DNA from: Haloechinothrix aidingensis | GTDB taxonomy: Bacteria; Actinomycetota; Actinomycetes; Mycobacteriales; Pseudonocardiaceae | NCBI RefSeq assembly: GCF_013450155.1 | Contig: NZ_JACCKD010000003.1 | Location: 372,001 to 436,000 of the forward strand | Direction of reading: 5' to 3' | DNA: 64,000 bases | Shown here: piece after piece, positions 8,050 to 17,429 of the stretch | Layout of the letters: each line of letters begins with the position of its first letter | How positions within the stretch are numbered: position 1 is the stretch's first letter | Notes under the pieces: model-generated | Database searches by the model: none | Told to the model about the DNA's origin: nothing | The model's input: the letters and a program-made list of their open reading frames with translations, nothing else | Position numbers and translations under genes: made by a program

Positions 8050-8694
8050 TCACCCGGCAGACCGCGCACCGGTACTCGCCTCGGCGAGGGTGGGCTCGAT
8101 CAGCGCCGTCCACTGCCGCACGATCTTCCGGCGACGGGCGGCGTCGTCGCTGAGCAGGTTCGCCAACCCGAGGCCGCGCGCGAGGTCGAGGGTGGCCTGC
8201 ACCGTCTCTCGCACCCCCTGCACCGTCTCGTCGACCCCGAGCAGCTCGACCGCGGTGCGGTGCGCCTCCCGGCCGACATGGGCCTCGAGGGGCCGCACGA
8301 TCGCGCCGAGCTGTTCCTCGGTCGACGCGGCAACCCACAGGTGCAGTGCGGCACGAAAGGTCGGCCCCGTGTACAGGTCGAGCAGCATCGCTACGACCGC
8401 CTCGGTCCGCACCGGACCGCTCGGCAGCTGCGCCGCCTTCTCGTGCAGCTCCGCGACCTGGACATCGGAGATGTGTTGCACCGCGGCGGTTACCAGGTCC
8501 TCACGCGCCGGGAAGTGGTGCTGAGCAGCGCCGCGGGAGACGCCGGCCCGCTCGGCGACGACCGCGACTGTGGTGCGTGTCCATCCGAGCTCCGGGAGGC
8601 AGGCGGTAGCGGCTTCCAGCAGCCTGCGGCGCGTGGTCCTGCTGCGTTCCTGCTGCGGTTCCCGCACCGCGTTCGGCTGCCCCTGGTCAGGCAC
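8050..8694 (-). CDS. TetR family regulator closing the acyl-CoA operon
   Basis: A 214-residue TetR protein with its HTH at about residues 15-60 (RTTRRRLLEAATACLPELGWTRTT, then VAERAGVSRGAAQHHFPAREDL). The C-terminal part is helical and of the type fused to a TetR_C domain (LLSDDAARRRKIVRQW). The GTG at 8694 overlaps the SDR stop by eight bases; a second in-frame GTG at 8667 is possible. As last gene of the minus-strand operon it is a natural candidate repressor of that operon, perhaps through the palindrome at 18266-18287. The ligand could be an acyl-CoA, as for other regulators of such clusters; this is inference. Confidence 0.87.
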   Translation of the reverse strand: MPDQGQPNAVREPQQERSRTTRRRLLEAATACLPELGWTRTTVAVVAERAGVSRGAAQHHFPAREDLVTAAVQHISDVQVAELHEKAAQLPSGPVRTEAVVAMLLDLYTGPTFRAALHLWVAASTEEQLGAIVRPLEAHVGREAHRTAVELLGVDETVQGVRETVQATLDLARGLGLANLLSDDAARRRKIVRQWTALIEPTLAEASTGARSAG

Positions 8695-9520
8695 GTTCCA
8701 CCCAGAAGTCGAGCTCGAGGTCCTCTTCCCGGTCACCGATGCGGTAGCGGGCGAAGTCGGTCACACCGGCCGCGGCGAGGACCTCGTCGTCGATGAGGAA
8801 CTGGCCGGTGGCCTCGGCACTCGGCCGCGTCACGATCGCGTGCGCCGCGTCCGCCATGATGTCGGGTGTCCGTGACCGGTCGGCCAGCTCGGCGCCCACC
8901 ACGTTGCGGATCGCGGCGGTGTCGATCGTCGTCCGGGGCCACAACGAGTTCGCCGCGATGCCGTCGGCACGGAGCTCCTCGGACAGCCCCAGCGTCACCA
9001 GGCTCATCCCGTACTTCGCGATGGTATAGGCGGTGCCGACCGAACCGAACCACTTGGGGTCGACACTGATGGGTGGCGACAGTGTCAGGATGTGCGGGTT
9101 ACCGGACTGCCGCAGGTGCGGAATGGCGCTCTGGGACAGCAGGAACGACCCGCGCGTGTTGATGTCCTGCATCAGGTCGTAGCGCTTCATGTCGATCGAC
9201 GCCGTCGGGGTGAGGTCGATCGCACTCGCGTTGTTGACCACGACGTCGATCCCGCCGAACTGCTCGGCGGTCTGGGCGACCGCCGAGTGGACCGCGTCGT
9301 CGTCGCGGATGTCCCCGACGATCGGTAGTGCCTGTCCCCCGGCTTCCTCCACAGCCTTGGCCGCGGTGTAGAGCGTGCCCGGAAGCTTCGGGTGTGGCTC
9401 CGCCGTCTTGGCGATCATGGCGACATTCGCCCCGTCGGCGGCCGCGCGCAGCGCGATCGCCTCGCCGATGCCCCTGCTGCCACCGGACATGATCAGTGTC
9501 TTACCTGCGAGCGTGCTCAT
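8687..9520 (-). CDS. SDR-family oxidoreductase (HSDL2-like)
   Basis: A 277-residue NAD(P)-dependent short-chain dehydrogenase. The nucleotide-binding motif is SGGSRGIGEAIA near residue 12, VVNNASAI is the NNAG-type strand, and the catalytic pair is the Tyr and Lys of YTIAKYGMS. The segment AKTAEPHPKLPGTLYTAAKAVEEAGG is typical of the HSDL2-like subgroup, whose proteins often act with fatty or isoprenoid acyl chains. The ATG at 9520 has a GAAGGGCG ribosome site. A 151-base gap to the acyl-CoA dehydrogenase upstream contains the palindrome GGGCGGCGCCGCCC (9592-9605), so this gene may have partly separate expression. It overlaps the TetR gene downstream. Confidence 0.87.
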   Translation of the reverse strand: MSTLAGKTLIMSGGSRGIGEAIALRAAADGANVAMIAKTAEPHPKLPGTLYTAAKAVEEAGGQALPIVGDIRDDDAVHSAVAQTAEQFGGIDVVVNNASAIDLTPTASIDMKRYDLMQDINTRGSFLLSQSAIPHLRQSGNPHILTLSPPISVDPKWFGSVGTAYTIAKYGMSLVTLGLSEELRADGIAANSLWPRTTIDTAAIRNVVGAELADRSRTPDIMADAAHAIVTRPSAEATGQFLIDDEVLAAAGVTDFARYRIGDREEDLELDFWVERA

Positions 9521-9671
9521 GGGTCGCCCTTCGTTCGCGTTCGCGGTCACACGGTCGGCACGTGTCTCGTCCACCCCGACACTATGCGGGCGGGCGGCGC
9601 CGCCCCGTGGCGGGCCCGCCGACACCGCCCCTGTATCGAACGGATGTCCGCCCGACCTGTGCGGTACCGGC

Positions 9672-10841
9672 TCAGTACGACTTGGGAAGTCCGAGGCTGT
9701 GCTGTGCCACGAAGTTGAGCACCATCTCCCTGCTCACCGGCGCGATACGCCCGACACGTGCTGCCGCGATCATCGCGCCGAGCCCGTACTCGGAAGCGAG
9801 CCCGTTCCCGCCGTGGGTCTGCACGGCCTGGTCCACCGCACGTATCGCGGCTTCGGCAGCCGCGTACTTGGCCATGTTCGCCGCCTCACCGGCGCCCATG
9901 TCGTCGCCGGAGTCGTAGAGTGCCGCCGCCTTCTGGGTCATCAGCTTGGCAAGCTCGATCTCGACCTTGATCTCCGCGAGCGGATGGGAGATGCCCTGGT
10001 GCGCCCCGATGGGCGTATCCCAGACCTTGCGCACCTTCGCGTACTCGGTCGCCCGATCCAGCGCGAGCCTGGCGATGCCGAGCGAGAACGACGCCCCCAT
10101 GATCCGCTCGGGGTTGAGCCCGGCGAACAGCTGGGCGATCGCGGCGTCCTCGGAACCGACCAGCGCGTTGCCCGGCAGCCGCACGTCGTCGAAGAACAGG
10201 CTGAACTGCTTGTCGGCCGAGGTCAGATCCATCTCGATCGGCTTGGCCTCGAGCCCGGGGCTGTCGGTCGGCACGATGTACAGGGCAGGCTTGAGGTTGC
10301 CCGTGCGCGCGTCGGTGGTACGGCCGACCACGAGCACCGCATCGGCCTCGTCCACCCCGGAGATGAACACCTTCTGCCCGTTGAGCACCCAGCCGTCACC
10401 GTCGCGTCGCGCCGTCGTCGTGATGTTGTGCGCGTTCGAACCCGCGTCCGGCTCGGTGATCGCGAACGCCATCCGCACCTCGCCGGTGGCGAAGCCAGGC
10501 AACCAGTGGTCTCGTTGCTCCTGGGTGCCGAACCGGGAGAGCACTGTCGCGCAGATCGCGGGCGAGACCACCATCAGCAGCATGGGGGTTCCTGCGGCGC
10601 AGAACTCCTCGCACACCGCGGACAGGTCGCCGATCCCCCCTCCCCCGCCGCCGTACTGCTCCGGTACCGCCACTCCGAGGTAGCCGAGCCGGCCCGCCGC
10701 GTCCCACAGCTCGTCGGTGTGCCCGCCGCTGCGCGCCTGCGCGAGGTAGTACTCGTGACCGTAGGAGCTGCCGAGCTCGAAGACGGCCTTGCGCAGCGCG
10801 GTACGCTCCTCGGGCTCGGTGAAGGTCATGGTTGTGCTCAT
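9672..10841 (-). CDS. Acyl-CoA dehydrogenase (first of two in operon)
   Basis: A 389-residue FAD-dependent dehydrogenase that introduces an alpha-beta double bond into an acyl-CoA. Family motifs include YLGVAVPEQYGGGGGG, the flavin loop MAFAITEPDAGSN and VLNGQKVFISG, and the C-terminal QTHGGNGLASEYGL. At the usual MCAD catalytic-Glu position (IAPVSREM) there is no Glu. The Glu in NPERIMGA is placed like the catalytic Glu of isovaleryl-CoA dehydrogenase, which hints at a branched substrate. The ATG overlaps the carboxylase alpha-subunit stop (ATGA), so the two are translationally coupled. Substrate is unproven. Confidence 0.92.
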   Translation of the reverse strand: MSTTMTFTEPEERTALRKAVFELGSSYGHEYYLAQARSGGHTDELWDAAGRLGYLGVAVPEQYGGGGGGIGDLSAVCEEFCAAGTPMLLMVVSPAICATVLSRFGTQEQRDHWLPGFATGEVRMAFAITEPDAGSNAHNITTTARRDGDGWVLNGQKVFISGVDEADAVLVVGRTTDARTGNLKPALYIVPTDSPGLEAKPIEMDLTSADKQFSLFFDDVRLPGNALVGSEDAAIAQLFAGLNPERIMGASFSLGIARLALDRATEYAKVRKVWDTPIGAHQGISHPLAEIKVEIELAKLMTQKAAALYDSGDDMGAGEAANMAKYAAAEAAIRAVDQAVQTHGGNGLASEYGLGAMIAAARVGRIAPVSREMVLNFVAQHSLGLPKSY

Positions 10842-12892
10842 GAGGTACCCGCTTCCTGACGAGAGTCGTCGTCCTGTTCGTCCGCCGGTCGCACCACCGC
10901 GAGTACGGCGCCGAGGTCGACCTGCTGACCGGCTTCCACGTTGAGCTCGCTGACGACACCGTCGGCCGGTGCCGTGACCTGGTGTTCCATCTTCATCGCT
11001 TCCAGCCACAGCACGGGCTGGCCCGCCGCTACGTGCTCACCACGCTGGACGGCCACCCGCAGGACGGCTCCGGGCATCGGTGCGAGCATCGATCCTTCCG
11101 CGACCGCGGCCTCCGGGTCGGTGAACCGGGGCAGCGGGCGTAGCGCCACGGGCCCGAGGGGCGAGTCCACGCAGACGAGCCCCGGATGGTGCGCGACCTC
11201 GAAGTTCCTGCGCACACCGTGCACCGTCAACGTGACGTTGTCCGGGCCCGCCTGGACGAGGTCGACGCCGGGGTACTCGGCAGCGTGCAGTCCGGACCGC
11301 GTCAGCCGGTACTCCACCTGATAGGTCCGATCGCCCGCGGTGAAGCTCTTGCGTTGCGGCTGGGACGCCACGTTCCGCCACCCGCTCGGCAGACCCCGCA
11401 ACACCGTCGCCCGGTCCCGATTGATCGAGGCTGCCGACAGCGCGGCAGCCAGCGCGGACAGCCGGTGTGCCTCCTCGCCTGCCAGCGGGGACGCCAGTGT
11501 CGCGAGGTCGTGCCGGGTGAGGAAGGCCGTGTCGGTCTCGCCGGCGAGGAAGGCCGGGTGCCGGAGGATGTTCACCAGCAGGTCGCGGTTCGTCGCCAGG
11601 CCGTGAACCGAGGCTTCCGCCAGCGCGGTGGAAAGCGCGCGCGCCGCCTCGGCCCTGCTGGGTGCCCACGAGATCACCTTGGCGAGCATCGGATCGTAGT
11701 GCACGCCGACGACCGAGCCGTCGCCGACGCCGGAGTCCAGCCGCACCCCGAACCGCGACGGCAGCGCGAACTCGGCTGTGACGCGCGGGACGTGCAGCCG
11801 GTGCACCGGGCCGCTCTGCGGCTGCCACTCGACGTCGTCGCCCGCGGAGACGACCGTCTCGGCGTAGAGCCGGACCTCGATCGCGTGCCCGTTCGGGCGC
11901 TCCGCCCTGGCGTCCGGGTCGGTCAGCCGCTGTCCCTCCGCGATCCTGATCTGCTCGGCTACCAGGTCGACTCCCGCCGTGCACTCGGTGACCGGGTGCT
12001 CGACCTGCAGGCGCGTGTTCATCTCGAGGAAGAAGAACTCCCCGTCGGCCGTGGCGAGGAACTCCACGGTGCCCGCCCCGCGGTAGTCGATGGCCTCGGC
12101 GGCCTTCCGCGCGGCATCGAACAGCTCGGCCCGCATCCCGTCGTCCACGAACGGGGACGGGGCCTCCTCGACGACCTTCTGGTGCCTGCGCTGGATGGAG
12201 CACTCCCGCTCCCCGACAGCCCACACCGAGCCGTGGTCGTCCGCGAGGACCTGCACCTCGATATGGCGGCCGGTATCCACGTAGCGCTCGCAGAACACCG
12301 TGGAGTCACCGAACGCCGAGCCCGCCTCGGCCTTGGCGCCCGCGATGGCGTCGGGCAACTCGTCGAGGGCGTATACCACCCGCATCCCGCGGCCGCCACC
12401 GCCCGCGGCCGCCTTTACCAGTAGCGGGAGGTCGGCCTCGGTGACATCAGCGGGGTCGAGCTCGGCGAGCACCGGCACGCCGGCCTCTGCCATGATCCGC
12501 TTCGACTCCACTTTGGATCCCATAGCCTCGATGGCGGCCGGCGGAGGTCCGATCCAGGTGAGTCCCGCGTCCGTGACGGCGCGCGCGAACTTGGCGTTCT
12601 CGGACAGGAAGCCGTATCCGGGGTGGATCGCATCGGCCCCGCAGGCGCGGGCGGCATCGATAACCAGGTCGGAGCGCAGGTAGGTATCCCCTGGGGCGTC
12701 GCCGGGCAGCCGGACCGCTGCCGAGGCCTCGGCTACGTGGGGCGAGTCCGCGTCCGCGTCGGAGTACACCGCGGCAGAGGCGATGCCGAGCTCGCCGCAG
12801 GTGCGGAACACGCGGCGCGCGATCTCGCCACGGTTGGCGACGAGCACGTTGGCGATCTGGTTGACCGGCACCGCCGGTGACTGGCTGCTCAT
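10838..12892 (-). CDS. Acyl-CoA carboxylase alpha subunit (biotin carboxylase plus biotin carrier)
   Basis: A 684-residue subunit that carboxylates its own biotin using ATP and bicarbonate. Residues about 10-460 are the biotin carboxylase: ANRGEIARRVFRT at the start, the glycine-rich ATP loop KAAAGGGGRGMRVV, then ERECSIQRRHQKVVEEAPSP and EMNTRLQVEHPVTE. The C-terminal carrier domain has the biotinylated lysine in WLEAMKMEHQV. The 684-residue size with a middle linker domain fits the 3-methylcrotonyl-, geranyl- or actinobacterial acyl-CoA carboxylase alpha type. Its partner is the beta subunit 78 bases upstream. Given the AtuA-like neighbour, an isoprenoid or branched acyl-CoA is a plausible substrate. 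Confidence 0.93.
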   Translation of the reverse strand: MSSQSPAVPVNQIANVLVANRGEIARRVFRTCGELGIASAAVYSDADADSPHVAEASAAVRLPGDAPGDTYLRSDLVIDAARACGADAIHPGYGFLSENAKFARAVTDAGLTWIGPPPAAIEAMGSKVESKRIMAEAGVPVLAELDPADVTEADLPLLVKAAAGGGGRGMRVVYALDELPDAIAGAKAEAGSAFGDSTVFCERYVDTGRHIEVQVLADDHGSVWAVGERECSIQRRHQKVVEEAPSPFVDDGMRAELFDAARKAAEAIDYRGAGTVEFLATADGEFFFLEMNTRLQVEHPVTECTAGVDLVAEQIRIAEGQRLTDPDARAERPNGHAIEVRLYAETVVSAGDDVEWQPQSGPVHRLHVPRVTAEFALPSRFGVRLDSGVGDGSVVGVHYDPMLAKVISWAPSRAEAARALSTALAEASVHGLATNRDLLVNILRHPAFLAGETDTAFLTRHDLATLASPLAGEEAHRLSALAAALSAASINRDRATVLRGLPSGWRNVASQPQRKSFTAGDRTYQVEYRLTRSGLHAAEYPGVDLVQAGPDNVTLTVHGVRRNFEVAHHPGLVCVDSPLGPVALRPLPRFTDPEAAVAEGSMLAPMPGAVLRVAVQRGEHVAAGQPVLWLEAMKMEHQVTAPADGVVSELNVEAGQQVDLGAVLAVVRPADEQDDDSRQEAGTS

Positions 12893-12906
12893 GACATCCT
12901 CACTGT

Positions 12907-12939
12907 GTATCCCGGGATACCCGCCGCCCGCGCGGGCGG
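12907..12939. promoter_or_regulatory. Two adjacent perfect palindromes between the carboxylase genes
   Basis: The 78-base gap between beta and alpha subunit genes contains GTATCCCGGGATAC (12907-12920) and CCGCCCGCGCGGGCGG (12924-12939), both perfect palindromes. This is the largest gap in the upstream part of an otherwise overlapping operon. They may form an RNA structure that adjusts the ratio of the subunits, or be a protein-binding site; neither is shown. Confidence 0.4.
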
Positions 12940-12970
12940 TAAGCCGAACGCTGGGTGTGTCATACGCCCC

Positions 12971-14569
12971 TCACATCCTGAAGACGCCGAACCGGTCCGT
13001 CCCCCGCACCTCGGCGTTGTGGATCGACGACAGGCTCATACCGAGCACGGTCCTGGTGTCCCGCGGATCGATGATGCCGTCGTCGTAGAGCATCCCGGAC
13101 AGGAACATCGGCAGGGACTCCGCCTCGATCTGTTGCTCGACCGCCTGGCGCATGGCCGCGTCGTTGTCCTCGTCGTAGGCCTCGCCTCGGCTCGCCGCGG
13201 ACTCTCTGGCCACGATGGACAGCACACCCGCCAGTTGCTGCGGTCCCATCACCGCGGACTTCGCGCTCGGCCAGGCGAACAGGAAGCGCGGGTCGTACGC
13301 GCGGCCGCACATGCCGTAGTGGCCTGCCCCGTACGACGCGCCCATCAGCACGGAGATGTGCGGGACGGTGGAGTTCGACACCGCGTTGATCATCATCGCG
13401 CCGTGCTTGATGATGCCGAGCTGCTCGTACTCCTTGCCGACCATGTAGCCGGTGGTGTTGTGCAGGAACACCAGCGGTGTGTCCGTCTGGTTGGCGAGCT
13501 GGATGAACTGGGTGGCCTTCTGGGACTCCTCGCTGAACAGGACCCCGCGCGCGTTGGCGAGGATCCCGACGGGGTAGCCGTGGATATCGGCCCAACCGGT
13601 GACGAGGCTGTTTCCGTACAGTGGCTTGAACTCGTCGAAGTCGGAACCGTCGACCACGCGGGCGATGACTTCCTTCGGGTCGAAGGGCACCTTGAGGTCG
13701 TTCGGTACCACCCCGAGGAGCTCCTCGGGGTCGTAGTGCGGCTCGGTGTACTCACCCCGGGGCGCGGGCCCGAGCTTGTCCCAGTTGAACCGCCGGACGA
13801 TACTGCGCCCGATACGGATCGCGTCCTCCTCGTCGACGGCGAGGAAGTCGGCGAGCCCCGAGGACCGTGCGTGCATCTCCGCGCCGCCGAGCGACTCGTC
13901 GTCGGACTCCTCCCCGGTGGCCATCTTGACCAGCGGTGGTCCACCGAGGAAGACCTTGGCCTGCTCGGCGACCATCACGACGTAGTCCGACATCCCCGGC
14001 AGGTACGCACCACCGGCCGTGGAGCTGCCGAACACCAGCGACACGGTCGGCACCCGCTGGGCCGAGGAACGCGTCAGGTTGTGGAACGTCCTGCCGCCCG
14101 GGATGAAGATCTCCTTCTGCGCGGGCAGGTCCGCCCCACCCGACTCGACCAGGTGGATCACGGGCAGGCGGTTGCGTTCGGCGATCTCGGCGGCGCGCAG
14201 GCTCTTCTTCAGGCCCCACGGGTTCGTCGCGCCGCCCTTCACGGTGGGGTCGTTGGCGATGAGCATGCACTCCACGCCTTCCACCACACCGATCCCGACC
14301 ACGACGCTGCCGCCGACCCGGTACTCGGAGCCCCATGCCGCCAGCGGGGACAGCTCGAGGAACGGCGAGTCCTCGTCGATCAGCAGCTCGATGCGTTCCC
14401 TGGCGAGCAGCTTGCCCCGCTCCTTGTGCCTGGCGACGTACTTCGCGCCGCCACCCTCGATGGCCTTGGCGTGCTCGCCCTCGACCTCGTCCAGCTTGGA
14501 CAGCATCGCGTCCCGGTTGGTGACGAACTCCTCGGCCGAGGTGTCCACCATGGATTTGAGTACGGTCAT
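12971..14569 (-). CDS. Acyl-CoA carboxylase beta subunit (carboxyltransferase)
   Basis: A 532-residue carboxyltransferase that moves the carboxyl group from biotin to an acyl-CoA. It shows the N-terminal block KYVARHKERGKLLARERIELL, VGGSVVVGIGVVEGVECMLIANDPTVKGG, and the oxyanion-type glycines of LVFGSSTAGGAYLPGMSDY and MGASYGAGHYGMCGRAYDPRF. The length and KERGK start resemble 3-methylcrotonyl-CoA and geranyl-CoA carboxylase beta subunits more than the propionyl-CoA type. The ATG at 14569 overlaps the stop of the upstream dehydrogenase (ATGA). Methylcrotonyl-CoA (leucine breakdown) and geranyl-CoA (terpene breakdown) are the two leading substrate options. Confidence 0.92.
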   Translation of the reverse strand: MTVLKSMVDTSAEEFVTNRDAMLSKLDEVEGEHAKAIEGGGAKYVARHKERGKLLARERIELLIDEDSPFLELSPLAAWGSEYRVGGSVVVGIGVVEGVECMLIANDPTVKGGATNPWGLKKSLRAAEIAERNRLPVIHLVESGGADLPAQKEIFIPGGRTFHNLTRSSAQRVPTVSLVFGSSTAGGAYLPGMSDYVVMVAEQAKVFLGGPPLVKMATGEESDDESLGGAEMHARSSGLADFLAVDEEDAIRIGRSIVRRFNWDKLGPAPRGEYTEPHYDPEELLGVVPNDLKVPFDPKEVIARVVDGSDFDEFKPLYGNSLVTGWADIHGYPVGILANARGVLFSEESQKATQFIQLANQTDTPLVFLHNTTGYMVGKEYEQLGIIKHGAMMINAVSNSTVPHISVLMGASYGAGHYGMCGRAYDPRFLFAWPSAKSAVMGPQQLAGVLSIVARESAASRGEAYDEDNDAAMRQAVEQQIEAESLPMFLSGMLYDDGIIDPRDTRTVLGMSLSSIHNAEVRGTDRFGVFRM

Positions 14570-15711
14570 GATGTGAATCCCAATCGGTTCGCGGCAAGGG
14601 ATGTCATGATCTCGTTGGTTCCTCCGCCGATGCCGAGAATGCGCATGTCGCGGTACTGCCGTTCGACCTCGGCCTCGCGCATGTAGCCGAGCCCGCCGTG
14701 CAGCTGCACCGCCTCGTGGACGACCCACTCACCGGCGGAGACCGCGGTGTTCTTGGCGAAGGCCACCTGGGCGATCATGTCCTCGCCCGCGGCGTGACGC
14801 ACGGCCACATCGCGGGTATAGGTGCGCGCCACGTCCACTCGCCGCGCCATCTCGGTGAGGGTGTGCTGCACGAGCTGCCGGGAGACCAGCGGGCGCCCGA
14901 ACGTCTCGCGGTCGCGGCACCACTGCACGGTCAGGTCGAGCGCGCGCTGCGCAGCGGCGTAAGCCTGTACCGCGAGCCCGAGGCGCTCGCCGACGAAGTT
15001 CTGCGCGATCTGGACGAATCCGGTGTTCTCCTCGCCGACCAGGTTCGCCGCCGGCACCCGGCAGTCGGTGAACGTCAGCTCGGCTGTGTCCGAGCACTGC
15101 CAGCCCATCTTGTCCAGCTTGCGGCTGACCGTGAAGCCAGGGGTGTCTCGTTCGATCACCAGCAGCGAGATGCCGTGCGCGCCCGGCTCACCCGTGCGCA
15201 CGGCGGTGGTGACGAAGTCGGCCCTCGTGCCTGAGGTGATGAACGTCTTGGCACCGTTGACCACGTAGTCCGCGCCGTCCCGCTTGGCCGTGGTCCGCAG
15301 CCCGGCCACATCCGACCCGCCGTCCGGCTCGGTGATGGCAAGCGCGCCGATGGCCTCACCTGCCAGCGTGGGGCGTACCCAGCGGTCCAGCTGTCCGGGA
15401 TCGTCGGCGGCGACGATGTGCGGCAGGGCGATGCCGTTGGTGAACAGCGATGCGATCACACCACCCGGAGCTCCGGCATAGAGCATCTCCTCGGTCACCA
15501 CGAGGGAGTCGATGATGTCTCCCCCGCCGCCGCCCGCCGACTCCGGGAAGGCCACCCCGAGCAGGCCGAGTTCGGCTGCCTTGCGATGCAGCTCGCGCGG
15601 CAGCTCGCCGTCGCGCTCCCACGCCCCGGCGAAGGGCAGCACCTCGCGCTCGGTGAAGCGGCGCACCGTATCGCGCAGGGCGCGGCGCTCGTCGGTCTCG
15701 AACTCGTTCAC
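14566..15711 (-). CDS. Acyl-CoA dehydrogenase (second of two in operon)
   Basis: A 381-residue FAD-dependent acyl-CoA dehydrogenase. Motifs include LLGVAFPESAGGGGGD, ALAITEPDGGSDVAGL, YVVNGAKTFITSG and the C-terminal QLHGGLGYMREAEVERQYRDMRI with IGGGTNEIM. The MCAD Glu position is Gly (GGGTNE), and the Glu of VGERLGLA sits where isovaleryl-CoA dehydrogenase has its base. The GTG at 15711 overlaps the stop of the AtuA-like gene (GTGA) and overlaps in turn with the carboxyltransferase, so three consecutive genes are coupled. It is distinct from the other dehydrogenase at 9672, suggesting two oxidation steps. Confidence 0.92.
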   Translation of the reverse strand: MNEFETDERRALRDTVRRFTEREVLPFAGAWERDGELPRELHRKAAELGLLGVAFPESAGGGGGDIIDSLVVTEEMLYAGAPGGVIASLFTNGIALPHIVAADDPGQLDRWVRPTLAGEAIGALAITEPDGGSDVAGLRTTAKRDGADYVVNGAKTFITSGTRADFVTTAVRTGEPGAHGISLLVIERDTPGFTVSRKLDKMGWQCSDTAELTFTDCRVPAANLVGEENTGFVQIAQNFVGERLGLAVQAYAAAQRALDLTVQWCRDRETFGRPLVSRQLVQHTLTEMARRVDVARTYTRDVAVRHAAGEDMIAQVAFAKNTAVSAGEWVVHEAVQLHGGLGYMREAEVERQYRDMRILGIGGGTNEIMTSLAANRLGFTS

Positions 15712-17429
15712 AGCAACTCCTCGGGTATCTCGACATGCCGCGATCGCAACCACTCGCCGAGAGCCTTCGCCTGGGGATCGAAACGGGCCTGCGATGCCAC
15801 ACCGTCCCCGAGAATGCCGTCGATCACGAAGTTCACGGCGAGCATGTTCGGCAGGACGTACCGGCGGACCGGTAGGTCGGCTGTCTCCGGCAGAAGCCGC
15901 TTGAGCTCGTCCACGGTCAGCGTGTGCACCAACCACCGCCATGCCTCGGCGCCGCGAACCCAGACACCCAGGTTCGCGGTTCCCCCCTTGTCCCCGCTGC
16001 GTGCCCCGGCGATCCGTCCCAGCGGCGCCGTACGTGTCGTGCCGGACCCGGCCGACCCGGCCGGTTCCGGTGACGCGGGCTCGTCCGGCTCGGCGACCTC
16101 ACGGGTCTCGGGTGCGGGCGCGATGTCCACGCGCTCGCCGTCCGGTAGCACGGCCACGTGCGGCACCTCGGCCGCGCCGACGAAGGTCGTGCCGTACGCC
16201 CCGTACGGGGTCGCGTCGGCCGGGGGCGCTGTCACGTGGAAACCCGGATAGCTCGCCAGGGCCAGCTCGATGGCCGCACCGCTGAAGGCCCGCCCCACGA
16301 CGGCGGGGTCGCTGTCCTTGACCACGCAGTGCAGCAGTGCGCTGGCGCCCTCCTCGGTATCGGCGTCGGTGCTGTCCGTGCGCGCCAGTGACCAGCGCAG
16401 CTCGCTCGGTGCGGTGTCGAGCGCCGCCACCAGCTGCCGTTGCACGAGCTCGGCCTTGGCCTCGATATCCAGGCCGGTGAGCACGAAAGTGACCTGGTTG
16501 CGGTATCCGCCGAGGGCGTTGAGCCCGACCTTGAGGCGGGCAGGGGGCTCCTGCCCGCGTACCCCGCTGATCCGGACCCGGTCGACGTCCTCGGCGTGCA
16601 GTTCGATCGTGTCGAACCGGGCCGTGACATCGGGACCGGCGTAGCTGGGGCCCGCGATCTCGTAGAGCAGCTGCGCGGTCACACTGTCCACGGTGACGGC
16701 ACCGCCGGTCCCGGGGTGTTTGGTGATCACGCTGGACCCGTCGCTGTCGACCTCCGCGATCGGAAAGCCCGGCCGGGTCATGTCGCCTATTTCGGTGAAG
16801 AACGCCAGGTTGCCCCCCGTGGCCTGCGCCCCGCACTCGATCACGTGCCCGGCCACGACAGCTCCGGCGAGCGCGTCGTAGTCGGTTCGCCGCCAGCCGA
16901 AGTGTGCTGCCGCGGGTCCGACCACCAGCGAGGCGTCGGTGACCCGGCCGGTGACGACGATGTCGGCGCCCGCGCCGAGTGCCTCGGCGATGCCCCAGGC
17001 ACCGAGGTAGGCATTGGCGGTCAACGGGGCCAGCTCACGCCCGTCAGCCGTGTGCACGGCCAGACCCAGGTCCTGCGCCCGCTCTCGCAGGTCATCGCCT
17101 TCGACGTGCGCGACGGACAGCGGAACCTCGAGCTCCTCGGCCAGCTCACGCAGCGCGGTGGCCAGCCCTGCCGGGTTCAGCCCCCCGGCGTTGGCCACGA
17201 TCGCCACCCCGGCCTGCTTGGCGAGAGCGAGGTTCTCACGCATCTGGCGCAGGAACGTCCTCGCGTAACCCCTGGATGGGTCCTTGAGCAGATCCCGCCC
17301 CAGGATGAGCATGGTCAGCTCGGCAAGGTAGTCACCGGTGAGCACGTCGAGCTGCCCACCGGCGAGCATCTCGCGCACCGCGTCGAACCGGTCTCCGTAG
17401 AAGCCCGATGCGTTCCCGATCCGGATCAT
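15708..17429 (-). CDS. Acyclic terpene utilization AtuA-like protein (DUF1446)
   Basis: A 573-residue protein of the AtuA/DUF1446 family, which in Pseudomonas is encoded with the geranyl-CoA carboxylase genes for acyclic terpene breakdown but lacks a defined reaction. It opens with [16 protein letters not shown], followed by [28 protein letters not shown] and [24 protein letters not shown], all characteristic of the family. An additional C-terminal region (about 465-573; [18 protein letters not shown]) matches the small AtuA-associated domain that is a separate protein in some species. The ATG at 17429 overlaps the DinB gene (ATGA). An acidic, proline-rich linker near residue 450 joins the two parts. 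Confidence 0.87.
   Translation of the reverse strand: MIRIGNASGFYGDRFDAVREMLAGGQLDVLTGDYLAELTMLILGRDLLKDPSRGYARTFLRQMRENLALAKQAGVAIVANAGGLNPAGLATALRELAEELEVPLSVAHVEGDDLRERAQDLGLAVHTADGRELAPLTANAYLGAWGIAEALGAGADIVVTGRVTDASLVVGPAAAHFGWRRTDYDALAGAVVAGHVIECGAQATGGNLAFFTEIGDMTRPGFPIAEVDSDGSSVITKHPGTGGAVTVDSVTAQLLYEIAGPSYAGPDVTARFDTIELHAEDVDRVRISGVRGQEPPARLKVGLNALGGYRNQVTFVLTGLDIEAKAELVQRQLVAALDTAPSELRWSLARTDSTDADTEEGASALLHCVVKDSDPAVVGRAFSGAAIELALASYPGFHVTAPPADATPYGAYGTTFVGAAEVPHVAVLPDGERVDIAPAPETREVAEPDEPASPEPAGSAGSGTTRTAPLGRIAGARSGDKGGTANLGVWVRGAEAWRWLVHTLTVDELKRLLPETADLPVRRYVLPNMLAVNFVIDGILGDGVASQARFDPQAKALGEWLRSRHVEIPEELL

Noticed and set aside
12905-14686. A long plus-strand frame opposite the carboxylase beta subunit
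   Set aside because: Same reasoning: shadow of a clear gene, no domains and no ribosome site.
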